64,000 bases of DNA, taken from NCBI RefSeq assembly GCF_002338065.1, contig NZ_DDHJ01000001.1, forward strand, positions 124,001 through 188,000, read 5' to 3'. The notes below the pieces were generated by a model. That model was given only the letters and a program-made list of their open reading frames with translations. It did no database searches and was not told the DNA's origin. The DNA comes from Pseudomonas sp. UBA1879 (GTDB lineage Bacteria; Pseudomonadota; Gammaproteobacteria; Pseudomonadales; Pseudomonadaceae). Positions 34,295-43,252 of the stretch are shown in pieces. Position 1 is the first letter of the stretch. The number at the start of each line of letters is the position of its first letter. A program made the translations under genes and the position numbers.

Positions 34295-36684
34295 CGCCCG
34301 ATCAAATGCGCGACGCCTCGTTGTTCGAACTGTTCACCCTCGAAGCCGAAGCACAGACTCAGGTGCTGAGCGCGGGTTTGCTGGCACTGGAGCGCAATCC
34401 CACCCTGACCGACCAGCTCGAAGCCTGCATGCGCGCCGCTCACTCCCTCAAGGGCGCTGCGCGGATCGTCGGGGTCGACGCCGGGGTCAGCGTCTCTCAC
34501 GTCATGGAAGACTGCCTCGTCGAAGCCCAGGAAGGCCGTCTGCATCTCAAGCCTGAGCACATCGACGCGCTGCTGATGGGCACCGACATGCTCATGCGCA
34601 TCGCCACGCCGGGGCCAAACAGCGTGGCGCAGGCCGACGTGGACGGTTACGTCGCGCTGATGAACGACTTGATCAAACCAGGTGCCCGTCCCGCTGCTGC
34701 CGCGCCCAGCCTCGCGCCGTCGATGGACGACCTGTTGCTGGCCAACGCGCAATCGTTGGTCGAGTCGGTGCAATCGGCCCACGCGCCGCTGATCGAGCAT
34801 CCAGTCGAGCCCTCCTTGCCGGAGCCGCCTGAGTTCATTGAACCCGCGATGCCTGCGCAACCCGCTCCGGTCGCAGACACCGAACCGCAAGCCGCGCCGA
34901 AAGCCGGCCGCCACTTCGAGCGTCGTGCCTCTGACAGTGGCGAGCGCGTGTTGCGGGTCACCGCCGAACGCCTGAATAACCTGCTGGATTTGTCGAGCAA
35001 GTCGCTGGTCGAGACGCAGCGCCTCAAGCCTTATCTAACAGCCATGCAACGGGTCAAACGTTCCCAGAGCGGCGCCAGTCGCGCCTTGGATAACCTCGAA
35101 GCGTTGCTCGACGCCAACGTTGACCCCGATGCGCAAAAGGCGCTGGAAGAAGCGCGACGTTTGTTGAGTGAAGCGCAGCACCTGTTGATTCAGCAAACGT
35201 CCGACCTGGACGAGTTCGGCTGGCAGGCGAGCCAGCGTGCGCAATTGCTCTACGACACCGCGTTGGCCTGCCGCATGCGTCCGTTCGCTGACGTGCTGGC
35301 GGGGCAGGCGCGGATGGTGCGCGACCTGGGCCGCTCGCTGGGCAAGCAGGTGCGACTGGAAATCGACGGCGAAAAAACCCAAGTCGACCGGGACGTGCTG
35401 GAAAAACTCGAAGCGCCGCTGACGCATTTGTTGCGTAACGCCGTCGACCACGGCATCGAATTTCCCGAACAACGCCTGGCCCTCGGCAAACCCGCCGAAG
35501 GGCTGATTCAGCTCAAGGCCTCCCATCAGGCGGGGCTGCTGGTGGTCGAGCTGATCGACGATGGCGGCGGCGTGGACCTGGAGCGTCTGCGTCGCAGCAT
35601 CATCGACCGCAAACTGTCGCCGGAAGAAACGGCCATGCAGTTAAGCGAAGAGGAATTGCTGAGTTTTCTGTTCCTGCCGGGTTTCAGCCTGCGCGACAAG
35701 GTGACTGAGGTTTCCGGCCGTGGGGTCGGGCTGGATGCGGTGCAGCACATGGTCCGACAGCTTCACGGTGGGGTCGAGCTGGATCAGCGGGCGGGGCAGG
35801 GCAGCCGATTCCACATCGAGGTGCCGCTGACCCTGTCGGTGGTGCGCAGCCTGGTGGTGGAAGTGGGCGGAGAAGCCTATGCCTTCCCGCTGGCGCACAT
35901 TGAGCGGATGCGTGACGTGCAGGTGGATGAAATCGTGCAACTGGAAGGGCGGCAGCATTTCTGGCACGAGGAGCGGCATGTCGGCCTGGTCGCGGCCAGC
36001 CAGCTGCTCAATCGTCCGCCCAGCCAGAGCAACGCTGACGTGCTCAAGGTGGTGGTGATCCGCGAACGCGATGCAGTGTACGGCGTCGCGGTCGAGCGGT
36101 TCATCGGTGAGCGTACGCTGGTGGTGCTGCCGCTGGACCCGCGCTTGGGCAAGGTGCAGGACATTTCCGCCGGGGCGCTGCTGGACGATGGCTCGGCGGT
36201 GCTGATCATCGACGTCGAAGACATGCTGCGCTCGGTGGAGAAGCTGCTCAACACTGGCCGCCTGGAACGCATCGACCGGCGCAACCTTCAGGTCGACACG
36301 CAGGTTCGCAAGCGCGTGCTGGTGGTGGATGACTCATTGACCGTGCGTGAGCTGGAGCGCAAATTGCTGCTGGGCCGCGGTTATGACGTGGCGGTGGCCG
36401 TCGACGGAATGGACGGCTGGAACGCACTGCGCGCCGAAGATTTCGACCTGCTGATCACCGACATCGACATGCCGCGCATGGATGGCATCGAACTGGTGAC
36501 CCTGCTGCGACGCGACAGCCGCTTGCAGTCATTGCCGGTGATGGTGGTGTCGTATAAGGACCGCGAGGAAGATCGTCGCCGGGGATTGGACGCCGGGGCC
36601 GACTATTATCTGGCCAAGGCCAGTTTCCATGATGATGCGTTGCTCGACGCGGTGGTCGAGTTGATAGGAGATGCGCAAGGATGA
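34291..36684 (+). CDS. wspE: Hybrid chemotaxis-type histidine kinase WspE (CheA-REC)
   Basis: 797 residues. HPt domain with phospho-His51 in AAHSLKGAARIVG; a long Pro/Ala linker; dimerisation and HATPase domains (HLLRNAVDHGIEFPEQRLAL, LIDDGGGVDLERLRRSI, SGRGVGLDAVQHMVRQLHGG); CheW-like regulatory domain (VPLTLSVVRSLVVEVGGEAY); and a C-terminal receiver (RVLVVDDSLTVRELERKLLL, acceptor Asp in LLITDIDMPRMDG). Phosphorylates WspR (output) and WspF (feedback). Start at 34291 inside the wspD stop (ATGA); a longer upstream open frame overlaps wspD. Confidence 0.95.
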   Translation: MTPDQMRDASLFELFTLEAEAQTQVLSAGLLALERNPTLTDQLEACMRAAHSLKGAARIVGVDAGVSVSHVMEDCLVEAQEGRLHLKPEHIDALLMGTDMLMRIATPGPNSVAQADVDGYVALMNDLIKPGARPAAAAPSLAPSMDDLLLANAQSLVESVQSAHAPLIEHPVEPSLPEPPEFIEPAMPAQPAPVADTEPQAAPKAGRHFERRASDSGERVLRVTAERLNNLLDLSSKSLVETQRLKPYLTAMQRVKRSQSGASRALDNLEALLDANVDPDAQKALEEARRLLSEAQHLLIQQTSDLDEFGWQASQRAQLLYDTALACRMRPFADVLAGQARMVRDLGRSLGKQVRLEIDGEKTQVDRDVLEKLEAPLTHLLRNAVDHGIEFPEQRLALGKPAEGLIQLKASHQAGLLVVELIDDGGGVDLERLRRSIIDRKLSPEETAMQLSEEELLSFLFLPGFSLRDKVTEVSGRGVGLDAVQHMVRQLHGGVELDQRAGQGSRFHIEVPLTLSVVRSLVVEVGGEAYAFPLAHIERMRDVQVDEIVQLEGRQHFWHEERHVGLVAASQLLNRPPSQSNADVLKVVVIRERDAVYGVAVERFIGERTLVVLPLDPRLGKVQDISAGALLDDGSAVLIIDVEDMLRSVEKLLNTGRLERIDRRNLQVDTQVRKRVLVVDDSLTVRELERKLLLGRGYDVAVAVDGMDGWNALRAEDFDLLITDIDMPRMDGIELVTLLRRDSRLQSLPVMVVSYKDREEDRRRGLDAGADYYLAKASFHDDALLDAVVELIGDAQG

Positions 36685-37691
36685 AAATCGCCATCGTCAA
36701 CGACATGCCTATGGCAGTCGAAGCACTGCGTCGTGCCCTGGCCTTCGAGCCTGCGCACCAAGTGGTGTGGGTGGCGAATAACGGCGCCGACGCGGTGCAG
36801 CGCTGTGCCGAGTTGACGCCGGATCTGATCCTGATGGACCTGATCATGCCGGTGATGGATGGGGTAGAGGCGACCCGACGGATCATGGCGGCCACCCCCT
36901 GTGCCATCGTGATTGTGACCGTTGACCGGGAACAGAACGTCCACCGAGTGTTCGAGGCCATGGGGCATGGCGCGCTGGACGTTGTCGACACCCCGGCCAT
37001 CGGCGCAGGCAATCCGAAAGAGGCGGCAGCGCCTTTGCTGCGCAAGATTCTCAATATAGGCTGGCTGGTCGGCCAACGTGACAGCGGTGTAAGGCCTACG
37101 CCCGCGCCATCGGGCATGGCGGCGCAGCGCAAGGGATTGATCGCCATCGGTTCGTCCGCGGGCGGTCCGGCCGCGCTGGAAGTGCTGTTGAAAGGGCTGC
37201 CCAAAGGGTTTCCGGTGGCCATCGTGCTGGTTCAGCATGTGGATCAGGTCTTCGCGGCTGGCATGGCACAGTGGTTAAGCAGTTCGTCAGGGCTGGAGGT
37301 GCGATTGGCGCGCGAAGGAGAGCCACCGGAATGCGGGACAGTCCTGCTGGCGGGCACCAATCACCATATACGCTTGTTGAAAAATGGCACATTGGCATAT
37401 ACCGCCGAGCCGGTGAATGAGATATACAGGCCGTCTATCGACGTATTTTTCGAAAGTGTCGCCAGCTACTGGAACGGCGATGCAGTAGGCGTGCTGTTGA
37501 CCGGAATGGGTCGCGATGGCGCGCAAGGACTAAAGCTGATGCGTCAACGGGGTTTCCTCACCATCGCCCAGGACCAGCGAAGCTGCGCGGTGTATGGCAT
37601 GCCCAAAGCCGCGGCGGCCATCGATGCCGCCATGGAAATCCGGCCGCTGGACACCATTGCCCCTCGTTTGAAAGAGGCATTTCTAAAATGA
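36681..37691 (+). CDS. wspF: CheB-type methylesterase WspF
   Basis: 336 residues. N-terminal receiver with acceptor Asp53 (LILMDLIMPVMDG) and a CheB catalytic domain: nucleophile Ser in IGSSAGGPAALEVLL, His in LVQHVDQVFAAGM, Asp in LLTGMGRDGAQGLKLM. Removes methyl groups from WspA; loss of WspF function locks the pathway on and gives wrinkly, hyper-biofilm colonies in several Pseudomonas species. The frame here is intact. ATGA overlap with wspE. Confidence 0.95.
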   Translation: MKIAIVNDMPMAVEALRRALAFEPAHQVVWVANNGADAVQRCAELTPDLILMDLIMPVMDGVEATRRIMAATPCAIVIVTVDREQNVHRVFEAMGHGALDVVDTPAIGAGNPKEAAAPLLRKILNIGWLVGQRDSGVRPTPAPSGMAAQRKGLIAIGSSAGGPAALEVLLKGLPKGFPVAIVLVQHVDQVFAAGMAQWLSSSSGLEVRLAREGEPPECGTVLLAGTNHHIRLLKNGTLAYTAEPVNEIYRPSIDVFFESVASYWNGDAVGVLLTGMGRDGAQGLKLMRQRGFLTIAQDQRSCAVYGMPKAAAAIDAAMEIRPLDTIAPRLKEAFLK

Positions 37692-37736
37692 TTTTCCAGG
37701 TGATTTCACAGCCCGCCTGTGACCAGGAGACCTTGA

Positions 37737-38741
37737 ATGCATGATTTGCAGCTGGACGACGTAAACGCCACGGATGAGAACGCTGCCATGGTGTTGCTGG
37801 TCGACGATCAGGCGATGATCGGCGAGGCAGTCCGGCGTGGGCTGGCGAATGAGGAAAACATCGATTTCCACTTCTGCGCCGACCCCCACCAGGCCATCGC
37901 TCAAGCGATCGAAATCAAGCCGACGGTGATCTTGCAGGATCTGGTCATGCCGGGCCTCGACGGTCTGACCCTGGTGCGCGAATACCGCAATAACCCAATG
38001 ACCCGGGACATCCCGATCATCGTCCTGTCGACCAAGGAAGATCCGCTGATCAAAAGTGCGGCGTTCGCCGCAGGCGCCAACGATTACCTGGTCAAGCTGC
38101 CGGACAACATCGAGCTGGTCGCGCGCATCCGTTATCACTCCCGCTCTTACATGACCCTGCTGCAACGCGACGAAGCCTACCGTGCGCTGCGCGTCAGCCA
38201 GCAGCAGTTGCTGGACACCAACCTGGTGCTGCAGCGGCTGATGAACTCCGATGGCCTGACCGGTCTGTCGAACCGCCGCCACTTCGACGAATACCTCGAA
38301 CTGGAATGGCGCCGCGCGATTCGCGAGCAGACTCAGCTGTCGCTGATGATGATCGACGTCGACTATTTCAAGGCCTACAACGACAACTTCGGGCACCTCG
38401 AGGGCGACGAAGCGCTGCGTCAGGTGGCCAAGGCCATCCGCTCCAGCTGCAGCCGACCTTCCGACCTGCCCGCACGTTACGGCGGCGAAGAATTCGCGCT
38501 GGTCCTGCCCAATACGTCGCCGGGCGGTGCACGCCTGCTGGCCGAAAAACTGCGCCTGAGCGTCGCCAACATGAACATCCCGCACATGGCGCCGAAAGAG
38601 GGCTCCAGCCTGACCGTCAGCATCGGCCTTGCCACCCAGGTCCCGGCCATTGGCAGCCACAGCCGTCAGTTGATCCAGAGCGCGGACCAGGGGTTGTATG
38701 CCGCCAAGCACAATGGGCGCAATCAGGTCGTGGTGGGCTGA
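37737..38741 (+). CDS. wspR: Response regulator diguanylate cyclase WspR
   Basis: 334 residues. Receiver (phospho-Asp68 in VILQDLVMPGLDG), a coiled-coil linker (YRALRVSQQQLLDTNLVLQR) and a GGDEF domain whose active site reads RYGGEEFALVLPNT (GGEEF at 249-253). The inhibitory I-site RxxD is present as R240-P-S-D243, equivalent to Arg242 in P. aeruginosa WspR. Makes c-di-GMP when phosphorylated by WspE, driving exopolysaccharide and attachment. Start at 37737 follows CAGGAGA, 45 bases after wspF. Confidence 0.96.
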   Translation: MHDLQLDDVNATDENAAMVLLVDDQAMIGEAVRRGLANEENIDFHFCADPHQAIAQAIEIKPTVILQDLVMPGLDGLTLVREYRNNPMTRDIPIIVLSTKEDPLIKSAAFAAGANDYLVKLPDNIELVARIRYHSRSYMTLLQRDEAYRALRVSQQQLLDTNLVLQRLMNSDGLTGLSNRRHFDEYLELEWRRAIREQTQLSLMMIDVDYFKAYNDNFGHLEGDEALRQVAKAIRSSCSRPSDLPARYGGEEFALVLPNTSPGGARLLAEKLRLSVANMNIPHMAPKEGSSLTVSIGLATQVPAIGSHSRQLIQSADQGLYAAKHNGRNQVVVG

Positions 38742-38771
38742 TCCGGCACCGAATCAACGGCTTGCACACCC

Positions 38772-38859
38772 TGTGGGAGCCGGCTTGCTGGCGAAAGCGT
38801 CGAGTCAGCGATGATAGGGCGACTGACACGCCCTATTCGCCAGCAAGTCGGCTCCACCA
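38772..38859. repeat. REP palindrome, GTGGGAGCC family
   Basis: TGTGGGAGCCGGCTTGCTGG (38772-38791) pairs imperfectly with TCGCCAGCAAGTCGGCTCCA (38837-38856) across a ~45-base centre. It lies between wspR and prfB and may end the wsp transcript. Confidence 0.75.
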
Positions 38860-38965
38860 TGAATCCTGCAGGCCTCTAACACCCTTGCCCAACGGACTGC
38901 CATCCCGGCGTCAGCTCGGGTATACTCGCGGGCTTTGCTAAATTCGCCTGCGAGTCCTGACGACC

Positions 38966-40061
38966 ATGGAAATCAACCCGATCCTGAACACCATCAAGGA
39001 CCTGACCGAACGCTCCGAATCCATTCGGGGGTATCTTTGACTACGATCAAAAGCATGATCGTCTGACCGAAGTCAACCGCGAGCTGGAAGACCCCAACGT
39101 CTGGAACAAGCCTGAGTATGCGCAAGCACTCGGCCGCGAACGTTCGACGCTGGCGCAGATCGTCGACACCCTCGACGAGATGAGTTCCGGCCTGACCGAT
39201 GCCAAAGAGCTGCTGGAAATGGCCGTCGAAGAAGACGACGAGGGCGCTGTCGCCGACGTCGTCGAGCTGCTCGAAGGCCTCGAAGAGTCCCTCGCCAAAC
39301 TCGAATTCCGTCGCATGTTCAGCGGTGAGATGGACCCCAACAACGCCTACCTCGACATCCAGGCCGGTTCTGGCGGAACCGAAGCGCAGGACTGGGCCAA
39401 CATCCTGCTGCGCATGTACCTGCGCTGGGCCGACAAGCGCGGCTTCGACGCCACCATCATGGAACTGTCCGAAGGCGAAGTCGCCGGCATCAAAGGCGCC
39501 ACCGTGCACATCAAGGGCGAATACGCCTTTGGCTGGCTGCGCACCGAAATCGGCGTGCACCGTCTGGTACGCAAAAGCCCGTTCGACTCCGGCGCACGTC
39601 GCCACACCTCGTTCTCGGCGGTGTTCGTTTCTCCTGAGATCGACGACCGCATCGAAATCGACATCAACCCGTCGGACCTTCGTATCGATACCTATCGTTC
39701 GTCCGGTGCCGGTGGTCAGCACGTTAACACCACCGACTCGGCGGTCCGTATCACCCACGTACCGACCAACACCGTGGTCAGCTGCCAGAACGAACGTTCC
39801 CAGCACGCCAACAAGGACACCGCTATGAAAATGCTGCGGGCCAAGTTGTACGAGCTGGAAATGCAGAAGCGCAACGCGGCGTCCCGGGCGCTGGAAGACA
39901 CCAAGTCGGATATCGGCTGGGGTCACCAGATCCGTTCGTACGTCCTCGATGACTCGCGCATCAAGGATTTGCGTACCGGCGTCGAGCGCAGCGACTGCAA
40001 CAAGGTGCTCGACGGTGACCTCGACGGTTACCTGGAGGCCAGCCTCAAGCAAGGGCTGTAA
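38966..40061 (+). CDS. prfB: Peptide chain release factor 2 (programmed +1 frameshift)
   Basis: Read as 38966-39037 joined to 39039-40061, giving 364 residues. RF2 ends translation at UGA and UAA. The first frame (MEINPILNTIKDLTERSES...) hits an in-frame TGA at 39038-39040 after CTT; skipping one base continues into YDQKHDRLTEVNRELEDPNV and the rest of RF2. The GGQ catalytic loop is in SSGAGGQHVNTTDSAVRITH and the tripeptide stop-recognition region lies before it. A -10-like TATACT is at 38921. Upstream of lysS, as in most gamma-proteobacteria. Not a pseudogene. Confidence 0.97.
39026..39041 (+). promoter_or_regulatory. RF2 autoregulatory +1 frameshift site
   Basis: The SD-like run CGGGGG (39026-39030 onward) sits three bases before CTTTGAC (39035-39041), the canonical slippery CUU-UGA-C. 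Low RF2 lets the ribosome pause at UGA and slip +1, making more RF2; high RF2 ends translation at codon 25. Confidence 0.95.
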
Positions 40062-40166
40062 TCGCGACCCCACGTGCAGCGGGCACGGTGCATGCGAAGC
40101 AGCGACCGGCCCGCGATCCCTTGCCGACGGCAAGAGCAACGAACCTGTGATGGAATATCTGAAGAC

Positions 40167-41669
40167 ATGAGCGACCAACAACTCGACCCGCAAGCCCAGC
40201 AACAGGAAGAAAACACCCTGATCGCCCTGCGCAAGGAAAAGCTTGCTGCCGAGCGCGCCAAGGGCAACGCCTTCCCGAACGACTTCCGCCGCGAAAACTA
40301 CTGCAACGACCTGCAGAAGCAGTACGTGGACAAGACCAAGGAAGAACTGGCTGAGGCGGCGATTCCGGTCAAGGTTGCAGGTCGCATCATGCTCAACCGT
40401 GGCTCGTTCATGGTGATTCAGGACATGACCGGTCGCATTCAGGTCTACGTCAACCGCAAGACCCTGCCGGAAGAAACCCTGGCCTCGGTGAAGACCTGGG
40501 ACATGGGCGACATCATCGCAGCCGAAGGCACTCTGGCCCGTTCCGGCAAGGGCGACCTGTACGTCGAAATGACCAGCGTCCGCCTGCTGACCAAATCCCT
40601 GCGCCCGTTGCCGGACAAGCATCACGGCCTGACCGACACCGAGCAGCGCTATCGCCAGCGTTACGTTGACCTGATCGTCAACGAAGACGTGCGCGAAACC
40701 TTCCGCGTCCGCTCGCAAGTCATCGCCCATATCCGCAGCTTCCTGATGAAACGCGACTTCCTCGAAGTCGAGACGCCGATGCTGCAGACCATTCCAGGCG
40801 GCGCGGCGGCCAAGCCGTTCGAGACACATCACAACGCGCTGGACATGGAAATGTTCCTGCGTATCGCGCCTGAGTTGTACCTCAAGCGTCTGGTGGTCGG
40901 CGGGTTCGAGAAGGTCTTCGAGATCAACCGCAACTTCCGCAACGAAGGCGTTTCGACCCGTCACAACCCTGAATTCACCATGTTGGAGTTCTATCAGGCC
41001 TATGCCGATTACGAAGACAACATGGACCTGACCGAAGAATTGTTCCGCGAACTGGCGCAGCTTGTGCTGGGCAGCACCGACGTCCCGTACGGCGACAAGG
41101 TGTTTCACTTCGGCGAGCCGTTCGCACGTCTGTCGGTGTTCGATTCGATCCTCAAGTACAACCCGGATATCACCGCCGATGATCTGAACGACATCGACAA
41201 GGCCCGTGCCATCGCCAAGAAAGCCGGGGCCAAAGTGCTGGGCTTCGAAGGTCTGGGCAAATTGCAGGTGATGATTTTCGAAGAGCTGGTCGAGCACAAG
41301 CTGGAACAGCCGCACTTCATCACCCAATACCCGTTCGAAGTGTCGCCACTGGCGCGCCGCAATGACCAAAACCCGAACGTCACCGACCGCTTCGAGCTGT
41401 TCATCGGTGGTCGTGAAATCGCCAACGCCTATTCCGAGTTGAACGACGCGGAAGATCAGGCCGAGCGTTTCATGGCGCAGGTGGCCGACAAGGACGCGGG
41501 CGACGACGAAGCCATGCATTACGACGCCGACTTCGTCCGCGCACTGGAATACGGCATGCCACCAACGGCAGGAGAGGGCATCGGCATCGACCGTCTGGTG
41601 ATGCTGCTGACCAACTCTCCGTCGATCCGCGACGTCATCCTGTTCCCGCACATGCGGCCGCAAGCGTAA
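40167..41669 (+). CDS. lysS: Lysyl-tRNA synthetase (class II)
   Basis: 500 residues. OB-fold anticodon-binding domain (~65-175: VAGRIMLNRGSFMVIQDMTG) and class II catalytic core with motif 2 FEINRNFRNEGVSTRHNPEF and motif 3 GEGIGIDRLVMLLTNSPSIR, ending DVILFPHMRP. Start at MSDQQLDPQ (40167); the Shine-Dalgarno sequence is weak. Follows prfB by 105 bases and may be co-transcribed with it. Confidence 0.97.
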   Translation: MSDQQLDPQAQQQEENTLIALRKEKLAAERAKGNAFPNDFRRENYCNDLQKQYVDKTKEELAEAAIPVKVAGRIMLNRGSFMVIQDMTGRIQVYVNRKTLPEETLASVKTWDMGDIIAAEGTLARSGKGDLYVEMTSVRLLTKSLRPLPDKHHGLTDTEQRYRQRYVDLIVNEDVRETFRVRSQVIAHIRSFLMKRDFLEVETPMLQTIPGGAAAKPFETHHNALDMEMFLRIAPELYLKRLVVGGFEKVFEINRNFRNEGVSTRHNPEFTMLEFYQAYADYEDNMDLTEELFRELAQLVLGSTDVPYGDKVFHFGEPFARLSVFDSILKYNPDITADDLNDIDKARAIAKKAGAKVLGFEGLGKLQVMIFEELVEHKLEQPHFITQYPFEVSPLARRNDQNPNVTDRFELFIGGREIANAYSELNDAEDQAERFMAQVADKDAGDDEAMHYDADFVRALEYGMPPTAGEGIGIDRLVMLLTNSPSIRDVILFPHMRPQA

Positions 41670-41680
41670 GCGTCACCTGA

Positions 41681-41711
41681 AAAGCCGCCTGAGCAAGGGC
41701 GGCTTTTTTTT
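41681..41711 (+). terminator. Rho-independent terminator after lysS
   Basis: Stem AAGCCGCC (41682-41689) / GGCGGCTT (41698-41705), eight-base loop, followed by an eight-T tract. Confidence 0.93.
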
Positions 41712-41737
41712 GTCTATTACAGTCACGCAGGCCAACG

Positions 41738-41870
41738 GTAGGAGCGTGGCTTGTCCCGCGATCGGCGACGGAGTCGTCGCAAAACCGGCGAATGCGGTAT
41801 ATCAGGAAAACCGTGTGCTCAGGGTTTACGACGGATTCCCCGCCGATCGCGGGACAAGCCACGCTCCTAC
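41738..41870. repeat. Long REP palindrome, GTAGGAGCGTGGC family
   Basis: GTAGGAGCGTGGCTTGTCCC begins at 41738 and its exact reverse complement ends at 41870. The arms continue through CGCGATCGGC. Near-identical in the arms to 23824-23957, different in the centre. Confidence 0.88.
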
Positions 41871-41911
41871 AGGCTCCGCGTCTGCCAGTCATTCAAAGAG
41901 GAAAACCTGTC

Positions 41912-42643
41912 GTGAACCGTACGATCGCTCAAAAGGGAGCCGCCGGCCTGGCCACTGCTGTGGCAGAGAGTGTTCAGTATCAGGGCCGCAAGGCCAGCCG
42001 ACAGGGCAGCGAGCAGCGCCGCCAGCAGATTCTCGACGCTGCCATGCGCATCCTCATTCGCGACGGCGTGCGTGCCGTGCGACATCGCGCCGTGGCCGCC
42101 GAGGCGCAAGTGCCGCTGTCCGCGACCACCTACTACTTCAAGGACATCGATGACTTGCTCACCGATGCCTTTGCGCAATACGTCGAACGCAGCGCCGCCT
42201 ACATGGCCAAGCTGTGGACCAACACCGAAGACCTGCTGCGCGAGATGGTCGCCCGTAACGACGGCAGCCCCGAGGCCCGCGGACGTCTGGCCGATGAAAT
42301 CGCGCGCATGACCCTCGATTACGTTCGCCGTCAATTGCTGACGCGGCGCGACCAATTGATCGCTGAGCACGCGTTCTGCCTGGAGGCCTTGATCAACCCT
42401 CGGCTCGCCCCTCTGGTAGCGGCCCATCAGCAAATCCTTTTGCAAGGAAGCGCCCAGTTTCTGGAGGTGATGGGCTCGACGCAGCCGAACGTGGATGCGC
42501 AAGTGTTGACGGGGATTATCGGGCGGATGGAATATCAGGGGCTGCTCGAAGGCCCGCGCCCCGAGGCAGACGAAGAAATGCTCGCTATTCTTACGCGCCA
42601 GATGCATCTGGTGTTGGGGACTGCCACGCCGACGGCTGGCTGA
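41912..42643 (+). CDS. TetR/AcrR family transcriptional regulator
   Basis: 243 residues. After a ~30-residue leader, the N-terminal helix-turn-helix is clear: RRQQILDAAMRILIRDGVRA, VRHRAVAAEAQVPLSATTYY, FKDIDDLLTDAFAQYVERSA. The C-terminal ligand domain is unrecognised. GTG start at 41912 has AGAGGA upstream. A TetR gene in this place after lysS is conserved in Pseudomonas. It is followed after 23 bases by the lipoprotein gene and may control it and the QEGLA gene; ligand unknown. Confidence 0.85.
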   Translation: MNRTIAQKGAAGLATAVAESVQYQGRKASRQGSEQRRQQILDAAMRILIRDGVRAVRHRAVAAEAQVPLSATTYYFKDIDDLLTDAFAQYVERSAAYMAKLWTNTEDLLREMVARNDGSPEARGRLADEIARMTLDYVRRQLLTRRDQLIAEHAFCLEALINPRLAPLVAAHQQILLQGSAQFLEVMGSTQPNVDAQVLTGIIGRMEYQGLLEGPRPEADEEMLAILTRQMHLVLGTATPTAG

Positions 42644-42666
42644 GAACGCTGAATTCAGGAGAAACG

Positions 42667-43224
42667 ATGAAAGTCTGGAGCGTCTTGCTCGCCTTGTCGT
42701 TCGCGTTGTTGAGCGGATGCCTGGTGACTTTCAAGGACCCGATTCCCACCCGCGACACCGCGCCGCCCAAGCTGCTCGGCACCTGGACCAGCAAAAACGC
42801 CTGGGGCGAGCCGCTGGAGCTGGAAATCAGCCGCGCTGGCGACAATCAATACAAGGCCGTGAGCTACCGAAAGGGCGACCGCAAAAACCGCGACGAATAC
42901 ACCTTTACCGTTTCCCGCCACGGCAGCCGTTGGTACGTCTCGGCGGCATTGCCCGAGAAGTACGGCGCCAATTACGTGATCGCCGGTTTCGACCTGATCG
43001 ACAACGAAAGCGCTACCGACGAACTGGTCATTTATGACCTGGACCTGGAACGCATGCAGCAATTAGTCGATCAGAAGACCTTTGAAGGTCAATCCATCGA
43101 GACCGAAAAGGGCGATGGCGTGCTGATCACCACTGCCATGGACAAGGTGTTTGCGTACCTGGACGACACCGCCAATTCCGACGTCTTTCTCAAAACGGCT
43201 CAATATCAGCGCATGACCAAATAG
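42667..43224 (+). CDS. Conserved hypothetical lipoprotein
   Basis: 185 residues. Lipoprotein signal peptide MKVWSVLLALSFALLSGC with lipobox LSGC (Cys18); residue +2 is Leu, so outer-membrane sorting is expected. The mature part looks beta-rich (LLGTWTSKNAWGEPLELEIS, RWYVSAALPEKYGANYVIAG), similar in layout to small lipocalin-like or META-type barrels, but I cannot assign a family. It lies between the TetR gene (23 bases) and the QEGLA gene (28 bases) and is probably in an operon with both. Confidence 0.75.
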   Translation: MKVWSVLLALSFALLSGCLVTFKDPIPTRDTAPPKLLGTWTSKNAWGEPLELEISRAGDNQYKAVSYRKGDRKNRDEYTFTVSRHGSRWYVSAALPEKYGANYVIAGFDLIDNESATDELVIYDLDLERMQQLVDQKTFEGQSIETEKGDGVLITTAMDKVFAYLDDTANSDVFLKTAQYQRMTK

Positions 43225-43252
43225 CGCCACGGGTTAATCAAAGGGGTACCGG

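Noticed and set aside
38966..40061. prfB as a pseudogene because of the in-frame TGA at codon 25
   Set aside because: The stop lies in the canonical CTTTGAC shift site with an upstream G-rich element, as in most bacterial prfB genes.
38994..41663. An 889-codon minus-strand open frame opposite prfB and lysS
   Set aside because: Shadow of two well-recognised genes; composition is that of reversed coding DNA.
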